From NCBI GenBank assembly GCA_964556665.1, contig CAZKXU010000106.1, positions 1 through 9,293 of the forward strand: a DNA stretch of 9,293 bases, given 5' to 3'. The notes under the pieces are model-generated. The model was not told the DNA's origin, made no database searches, and was given only the letters and a program-made list of their open reading frames with translations. The DNA comes from CAZKXU01 sp964556665. Its GTDB lineage: Bacteria; Bdellovibrionota_C; UBA2361; CAZKXU01. Below are positions 5,236 through 9,293 of this stretch, piece after piece (the stretch's first letter is position 1; each line of letters begins with the position of its first letter). The translations under genes and the position numbers were made by a program.

Positions 5236-6240
5236 ATGAAATCAGATTCAGTTGTCGCTATTGCGGGTGCTACCGGACTCGTTGGTAATGAGATGCTTAT
5301 GGTTCTTGAGCAGCTCAAGTTTCCGTTTGGCGAGGTTCGTCTTTTTGCTTCGCAGGATTCAGTAGGAGAGGTATACAAGGTAGGTTCTGACGAAGTTTCA
5401 GTTGAGCTTCTCTCTGAGAGCTCTTTTGAAGGGGTCGATTTTGCACTCTTTGGAACTAGTGCTGAATTATCAAAGAAATTTGTACCGATTGCGGTAGAAG
5501 CAGGAGCAGTTGCGATCGATAATTCTAGTCATTTTCGCATGGACCCACATGTGCCACTGGTGGTGCCTGAGGTGAATTTTGATGCTATCGGCAAGCAGGA
5601 TCGAATAATTGCGAATCCTAACTGTTCTACGATTCAGTTAGTGCCGGTTCTAGATCTTATTCATAAAGAAGCCGGTTTGAAGCGCGTTGTGGTATCAACC
5701 TATCAGTCTGTGTCTGGCGCTGGGAAAAATGCATTGGATGAGCTTTGGGATCAGACAGCCGCAATTTTTAATCAACGAGATATTGAGGTCGAGCACCTTC
5801 CAAGGCGCATTGCTTTTAATTGCGTGCCTCAGATCGATACGTTTCTTGAGAACGGCTATACCAAAGAGGAGATGAAGATTGTAAATGAAAGCAGGAAAAT
5901 ATTAAGGATTCCTGGTCTGCGTATTACCTCTACTGCAGTGCGCGTGCCAGTCATGTATAGCCATGCCGAGAGCGTTAACGTAGAGACTGAGAGGGAGTTG
6001 TCGCCGCAGATGCTAGTAAAAATTCTTGAGAAAGCGGAGGGCATTACGGTTTATCCGGTAATGACTGAATATCCGATGCAGATCGATACTTCTGGAGGTG
6101 ACGAGATTCATGTCGGGCGTATCCGCCGTGATGAGTCGGTTGAGCATGGACTTAATCTATGGATCGTTGCTGATAATGTTCGAAAAGGTGCGGCTTTAAA
6201 TGCAGTCCAGATCGCTAAAAAGATGCTGCAGGTGCATTAA
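5236..6240 (+). CDS. asd: Aspartate-semialdehyde dehydrogenase, 334 aa
   Basis: The enzyme reduces L-aspartyl-4-phosphate with NADPH to aspartate semialdehyde, the branch point to lysine, diaminopimelate, threonine and methionine, in the cytoplasm. Visible motifs are the nucleotide-binding GATGLVG (11-17), AIDNSSHFRM near 93-102, the nucleophile Cys130 in NPNCSTIQ, STYQSVSGAGK near 154-164, AFNCVPQID near 194-202, Arg236 and His243 in RVPVMYSH (substrate Arg and acid/base His, with the family's usual 7-residue spacing), and the C-terminal NLWIVADNVRKGAALNA. Length is typical. The start is ATG with AAGG at 5222-5225 about 10 bases upstream. No lysine riboswitch is evident; the leader is mostly the palindromic element. 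truA follows 83 bases later with no terminator, so the two are probably co-transcribed. Confidence 0.97.
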   Translation: MKSDSVVAIAGATGLVGNEMLMVLEQLKFPFGEVRLFASQDSVGEVYKVGSDEVSVELLSESSFEGVDFALFGTSAELSKKFVPIAVEAGAVAIDNSSHFRMDPHVPLVVPEVNFDAIGKQDRIIANPNCSTIQLVPVLDLIHKEAGLKRVVVSTYQSVSGAGKNALDELWDQTAAIFNQRDIEVEHLPRRIAFNCVPQIDTFLENGYTKEEMKIVNESRKILRIPGLRITSTAVRVPVMYSHAESVNVETERELSPQMLVKILEKAEGITVYPVMTEYPMQIDTSGGDEIHVGRIRRDESVEHGLNLWIVADNVRKGAALNAVQIAKKMLQVH

Positions 6241-6323
6241 AAGCAGAGTTTTTATTATTTCTATAGAGATCGCCGTGAACAGAAGGCTACTCGCAAGGGA
6301 GTGTGTTCAGGACTCATCTTCAT

Positions 6324-7061
6324 ATGCCTAATATTAGACTAATTCTTGAATATAACGGCTGTAATTTTCATGGCTGGCAGGTGCAGCCAGGACTGCGGAC
6401 AGTGCAGGGAGAGCTTAAAAAAATTATCGAAACTGTGCTGCGAGAGGAGGTGGGGGAGTTGGTTGCAGCAGGGCGCACAGATGCCGGGGTGCATGCGCGT
6501 GGACAGGTAATGAATTTTAAATGTAAATCGACTCCTGATCTTGGTCGTCTAGCAAATTCTGTGAGCAGTCTGCTGAAGAATGAGGTCTCTGTGATTGGTG
6601 CTGACTTTGTTGGAGATGAGTTTAATTCCCGGTTTCATGCAAAAACAAAGCAGTACTCCTACACAATATTAAACCGTCCAGTTCCTGAAACTATAGATCG
6701 AGGATTGGTATGGTTTATTAGCGGCAAGCTTGATCTGCCTCGTATTACAGAGGAGGCAAAGCTTCTTATCGGCGAGCACGATTTTGCAAGTTTTGAAGGA
6801 GCAAAATCAGAAGCCTCCTCGACAGTGCGCCGTATCCTTGAAAGTGAATTGATCATACGACCACCCTATTTGACATATCGTGTTGTAGGTGCAGGATTTC
6901 TAAAGCAGATGGTGCGCAATATCGTTGGTACTCTGGTGGATATTGGCCGAGGCCAGCTTGAAGTCGGATCGGTTTTGGAGCTGCTCGCATATAAGGATCG
7001 TAGCAGGGCTGGAGTAACTGCCCCGGCCTGGGGACTGAGTCTTGATTGGGTAAAATATTAG
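6324..7061 (+). CDS. truA: tRNA pseudouridine synthase A, 245 aa
   Basis: TruA converts uridine to pseudouridine at tRNA positions 38-40 in the anticodon stem-loop. The sequence starts with the typical MPNIRLILEYNG, followed by NFHGWQVQPG and the active-site motif AAGRTDAGVHARGQ with catalytic Asp53. Later come RFHAKTKQYSYTI and the C-terminal GAGFLKQMVRNIVGTLVDIG. Length is slightly short of the E. coli protein (270 aa). I chose ATG 6324 because the N-terminus matches the family there. An in-frame GTG at 6303 would add seven residues, but AAGGGAG at 6295-6301 is only one base from it. For ATG 6324, AGGA at 6309-6312 is 11 bases away, so neither start has an ideal ribosome site. Confidence 0.95.
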   Translation: MPNIRLILEYNGCNFHGWQVQPGLRTVQGELKKIIETVLREEVGELVAAGRTDAGVHARGQVMNFKCKSTPDLGRLANSVSSLLKNEVSVIGADFVGDEFNSRFHAKTKQYSYTILNRPVPETIDRGLVWFISGKLDLPRITEEAKLLIGEHDFASFEGAKSEASSTVRRILESELIIRPPYLTYRVVGAGFLKQMVRNIVGTLVDIGRGQLEVGSVLELLAYKDRSRAGVTAPAWGLSLDWVKY

Positions 7062-7320
7062 AATTTTCAAGTTGAGAACGAGTAATCCCATCCACCCTTT
7101 TTTCTACGAAATACTCGTAGAATATCCAGAAATGCCTAGGTAATTTTCTTAGTCTAGGTATGTCTATTGTCCTCTCTAAGCTGGCTAATCTGATTATGAC
7201 TATAAGCCTTGAGTATTGAGCCTCAGATCATAATAGGGTGTTGATTTTATTACGATATTCTATTTGGAGGAATGTTTGTATCGACATTCTAAAATTTTAT
7301 TGAAAGTAAAATAGCTAAGG
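7062..7320. other. Flagellin leader and promoter region, 259 bp
   Basis: It holds a hairpin at 7102-7122, the direct repeat CTAGGTA (7136-7142 and 7154-7160), and a GGAGG at 7266-7270 that is too far from the flagellin start to serve it. I looked for sigma-28 and sigma-54 flagellar promoters. The best sigma-28-like trace is GACTATAA at 7198-7205, with TAAG about 17 bases before it instead of the usual layout, which is too weak to name. No sigma-54 -24/-12 pair is seen. There is no RNA gene. Confidence 0.4.
7102..7122. repeat. 8-bp inverted repeat after truA
   Basis: TTCTACGA at 7102-7109 pairs exactly with TCGTAGAA at 7115-7122 around a 5-base loop. The T-run lies before the stem (7098-7103), not after it, so on neither strand does it have intrinsic terminator form. 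It lies 40 bases past the truA stop codon and may be a 3'-end stabiliser or a regulator site ahead of the flagellin gene. Confidence 0.5.
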
Positions 7321-9156
7321 ATGGCTATTACATTTAGAAACCTAGGATCTTCAGGTGTAATCAATCACCTCAACTCAACTTCACGTGAGCTTAGTCGCAC
7401 GTTTGATCGTCTATCGAGCGGTCTGCGGATCAACAGTGCATCCGATGATGCAGCAGGCTTGGCAATCTCGGCAGGTCTTAAGCGCGATGCAAGGGTATAT
7501 AATCAGGGTTTACGAAATGCCAATGACGGAGTTAGTGCGCTCAATATCGCCGATGGCGCCTTAGGTAGTCTCTCCTCAATATTAACCAGAGTAAGTGAAC
7601 TTGCAGAGCAGTCAGCAAATGGTGTCTATAGTCTCACTCAACGTAAAGCACTAAATGCTGAGGCTGGCAGTTTGATTGATGAGTACAATCGCATCGTAAG
7701 TAGCACAACTTTTAATGGTATTAATCTTCTCGCTGGAGGTCAGGGTGAGACACGAATTCAGATGGGCTATGGGGTAGACGCTTCATTAGGATTTATATTT
7801 GCACAATACTTAGAACGCGCTCAGGGAAGCGGAACGTTTGCAACTAAAATCGATGTTGCTACAAGTAATGCAGGACAATCAAGTGCAAGTGCTGATTTTA
7901 ACGGCGATGGTTACGATGATATCGTAACCTCGACTGGTCCGGGCACAACTTCAACAGTTCTACTATCCAATGGCGATGGTACTTTTAGCAGTGTTAATCT
8001 TAGTCTTGCTGCAAGTAGTAGCTCAGTATTGGCCGGAGATGTTGATAACAACGGGACGCAAGATGTTGTGCTTACTGATACTAGCGGTCGCATCTATTTC
8101 TTTGCTGGTGCAGGTGATGGAACATTTGCCGCTGCCCAGCAAACAGCAACAGGAATTTCTACCCCACTTGCAAGTCAGCTTGTCGATCTGGATGGCAACG
8201 GTTCATTAGATCTACTTTTTCGATCCGGCTCAAGTGTGTATCTCTCAACGTATAGTTCGAACGGATTGTTTAGTACAGCGAGCACTATTCTTACTGAATC
8301 AACAAGTCTACTGGATATAGGCGTGGGAGATTTTAACGGTGATGGAAAATCTGATTTTACATACAGCAGTGCCGCAAGCACCAGTAATAAAATATACTTA
8401 GGAAACGGATCTGGTGGATTTAGTTACGGCTCCTCATATACAACAATTGCAGGCAATAACATAGATGTTGGTGACATTAATGGTGACGGCTATGATGATA
8501 TCGTTAGTGCGGATGGATCAGCAAACGTTTTATCATTTATTGCAACTAGCGTTGGCACGGTGCAAGCAGGCGTTTCTGTTTCAGGAATATCAGCTACCAA
8601 GGTCTTGCTAGAGGATATAAATGGAGACGGTACACTAGATATTGTAGGCACTAACGGCACAACATTAACTACTTCATTTGGAAACGGAAATGGGACTTTT
8701 TTAGCTGGACAAACTACCACCACTTCGATATCAAATGCATTTCCAACACTTGGTGACTTTAATGGTGACGGAGCGCTTGATATCGCGCTTTCCAATACTA
8801 ATGATCTTGATGTTCATATGGCCAATACTAGTGATGTAAGCACTATTGGTAAAGTATACTTACTAGATCAAGAGGGCGCATTAGAGGCGCTTACAACGAT
8901 AAAAGAGATCATGGCAAAAGTCAGTAAGGAGCAGGGACAAATTGGTGCTAACATGAGTAGGCTTAGCTCCTCCATCTCAAATTTAAGAAATCTTACAGAT
9001 AACTATACAATTGCCAATAGTCGCATCACTGATGTCGACGTCGCCGAGGAAAGTGCTAAAGTCGTTGGTCTAAAGATTCTTCAGCAAGCACAAGTGGCGC
9101 TTCTTGCGCAATCAAAACAAACATCAAATATTATTCTCGATCTTCTTAGAGCATAG
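7321..9156 (+). CDS. fliC: Flagellin with a central seven-repeat FG-GAP/VCBS-like beta-propeller, 611 aa
   Basis: This is the subunit of the flagellar filament, exported by the flagellar type III system. Residues 1 to about 165 are the N-terminal D0/D1 core (RLSSGLRINSASDDAAGLAI at 30-49; TRVSELAEQSANG near 89-101). Residues about 510-611 are the C-terminal D1/D0 core, ending ILQQAQVALLAQSKQ...LLRA. Between them lie seven repeats of 47-49 residues, each with a DxNxDGxxD-type loop (starting at Asp192, 240, 289, 337, 385, 432 and 479), in place of the usual variable D2/D3 region. I see no Cys or Trp, as is usual for flagellins. The region of the TLR5-recognised D1 motif looks conserved. No upstream in-frame start exists (TAG at 7312-7314). 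AAGG directly abuts the ATG, so the ribosome site is poorly spaced. The gene stands alone; no fliS, fliD or csrA is nearby. Confidence 0.95.
   Translation: MAITFRNLGSSGVINHLNSTSRELSRTFDRLSSGLRINSASDDAAGLAISAGLKRDARVYNQGLRNANDGVSALNIADGALGSLSSILTRVSELAEQSANGVYSLTQRKALNAEAGSLIDEYNRIVSSTTFNGINLLAGGQGETRIQMGYGVDASLGFIFAQYLERAQGSGTFATKIDVATSNAGQSSASADFNGDGYDDIVTSTGPGTTSTVLLSNGDGTFSSVNLSLAASSSSVLAGDVDNNGTQDVVLTDTSGRIYFFAGAGDGTFAAAQQTATGISTPLASQLVDLDGNGSLDLLFRSGSSVYLSTYSSNGLFSTASTILTESTSLLDIGVGDFNGDGKSDFTYSSAASTSNKIYLGNGSGGFSYGSSYTTIAGNNIDVGDINGDGYDDIVSADGSANVLSFIATSVGTVQAGVSVSGISATKVLLEDINGDGTLDIVGTNGTTLTTSFGNGNGTFLAGQTTTTSISNAFPTLGDFNGDGALDIALSNTNDLDVHMANTSDVSTIGKVYLLDQEGALEALTTIKEIMAKVSKEQGQIGANMSRLSSSISNLRNLTDNYTIANSRITDVDVAEESAKVVGLKILQQAQVALLAQSKQTSNIILDLLRA
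7825..8847 (+). repeat. Seven tandem FG-GAP-like repeats inside flagellin (predicted seven-bladed propeller)
   Basis: Calcium-loop motifs start at nucleotides 7894, 8038, 8185, 8329, 8473, 8614 and 8755 (DFNGDGYDD, DVDNNGTQD, DLDGNGSLD, DFNGDGKSD, DINGDGYDD, DINGDGTLD, DFNGDGALD). Spacings are 48, 49, 48, 48, 47 and 47 residues. A second marker, a G-T-F-like turn, recurs in register at residues 173, 222, 269, 317, 367, 414 (Val) and 460. The array opens with a G-T-F turn and ends after the seventh loop's strands, which fits circular closure of seven blades. Repeats have diverged in DNA and protein, so this is not a recent tandem duplication. The region is rich in Ser and Thr. Confidence 0.9.
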
Positions 9157-9293
9157 ATAATTAAATAATTGTCTCAGCAACGCTGATAAATTCAATTGAT
9201 TTGAAGTAATGTATTGTATGTGGCTGTGATTGATGGCTGCTAGTGCTTCGCCAAATAAGTTTTTTCACGTATGGCGCGCAGCGTTGCCCCAGA
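9157..9293. other. Region after flagellin, no firm feature
   Basis: A weak stem TCAGC/GCTGA (9174-9178, 9182-9186) follows the flagellin stop without a T-run. GCAACGCTG at 9178-9186 recurs inverted as CAGCGTTGC at 9279-9287. A frame opening at ATG 9233 stays open for 20 codons to the window end (MAASASPNKFFHVW...), and could be the start of a next gene, but it has no Shine-Dalgarno. Minus-strand frames are also open here, so I do not call a gene. Confidence 0.3.

Noticed and set aside
6303..6323. GTG 6303 as the truA start
   Set aside because: The family N-terminus begins at MPNIRL (ATG 6324), and the purine-rich site before the GTG is only one base away.
7102..7122. Rho-independent terminator after truA
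   Set aside because: The T-run is on the 5' side of the stem on the plus strand, and the minus-strand reading has A residues after the stem, so neither direction has the stem then U-tract order.
7198..7205. Sigma-28 flagellar promoter at GACTATAA
   Set aside because: It matches only six of eight -10 positions and its candidate -35 (TAAG) is at the wrong distance.
7272..7292. Six-codon MFVSTF frame as a coding leader peptide
   Set aside because: GGAGG is only one base from the ATG, which is poor for initiation. It is kept as a question about the flagellin leader, not as a gene.
8490..8795. Long antisense open frame opposite the flagellin repeats
   Set aside because: It lies opposite a well-supported coding region, is low-complexity (Pro/Ser/Val-rich from the complement of the repeats), and has no support of its own. 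The same applies to the antisense frames within asd, truA and the amidase.
7825..8847. RTX toxin or dockerin reading of the DxNxDG motifs
   Set aside because: RTX repeats are nonapeptides in tight tandem and dockerins have two loops. Here single loops recur every 47-49 residues with a G-T-F turn in register, which fits FG-GAP/VCBS propeller repeats.
9233..9293. Plus-strand partial gene beginning at ATG 9233
   Set aside because: There are only 20 codons before the window ends, no ribosome site, and open frames on the other strand too, so it cannot be told from chance.

Overview
The window looks like chromosomal DNA of a flagellated Gram-negative bacterium with moderately AT-rich DNA. The HU/IHF protein most resembles the IHF-beta-type proteins of deltaproteobacterial-grade lineages (for example Desulfobacterota, Bdellovibrionota or SAR324), but nothing here fixes the taxon. 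There is no tRNA, rRNA, CRISPR array or transposase gene.

Layout. Positions 1-935 hold a perfect hairpin and two convergent genes: a small unknown protein (+) and a PyrE-like phosphoribosyltransferase (-). Positions 936-1267 are a divergent promoter region. Positions 1268-2255 are a probable three-gene run (+): an IHF/HU DNA-bending protein and two unknown proteins, the last two overlapping by one base. Positions 2259-4459 are a minus-strand pair overlapping as ATGA: a degenerate YjeF-N (NAD(P)HX epimerase-like) protein followed by an amidase-signature hydrolase. Positions 4636-7061 run on the plus strand: a stand-alone CheY-like receiver, a 120-130 bp MITE-like nested palindrome flanked by a 9-bp direct repeat, aspartate-semialdehyde dehydrogenase (asd) and tRNA pseudouridine synthase A (truA). 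Positions 7321-9156 encode a flagellin, followed by a short tail with nothing clear in it.

The most unusual object is the flagellin. Its D0/D1 core is ordinary. Its surface-exposed central region is replaced by exactly seven FG-GAP/VCBS-like repeats of 47-49 residues, each with a DxNxDGxxD-type calcium-loop motif. That count and spacing predict one complete seven-bladed, integrin-alpha-like beta-propeller on every flagellin subunit, so a filament covered with calcium-binding propellers. The second notable object is the palindromic element between the receiver gene and asd. Removing it and one repeat copy would leave the two genes about 42 bp apart, which suggests a recent insertion into a former operon.

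The genes cover general metabolism (asd, truA, amidase, phosphoribosyltransferase), nucleoid architecture (IHF) and motility or signalling (receiver, flagellin). They do not form a single pathway. Function is well supported for the IHF/HU protein, receiver, Asd, TruA, amidase and flagellin. It is tentative for the phosphoribosyltransferase-like and YjeF-N-like proteins, and unknown for the three small proteins.
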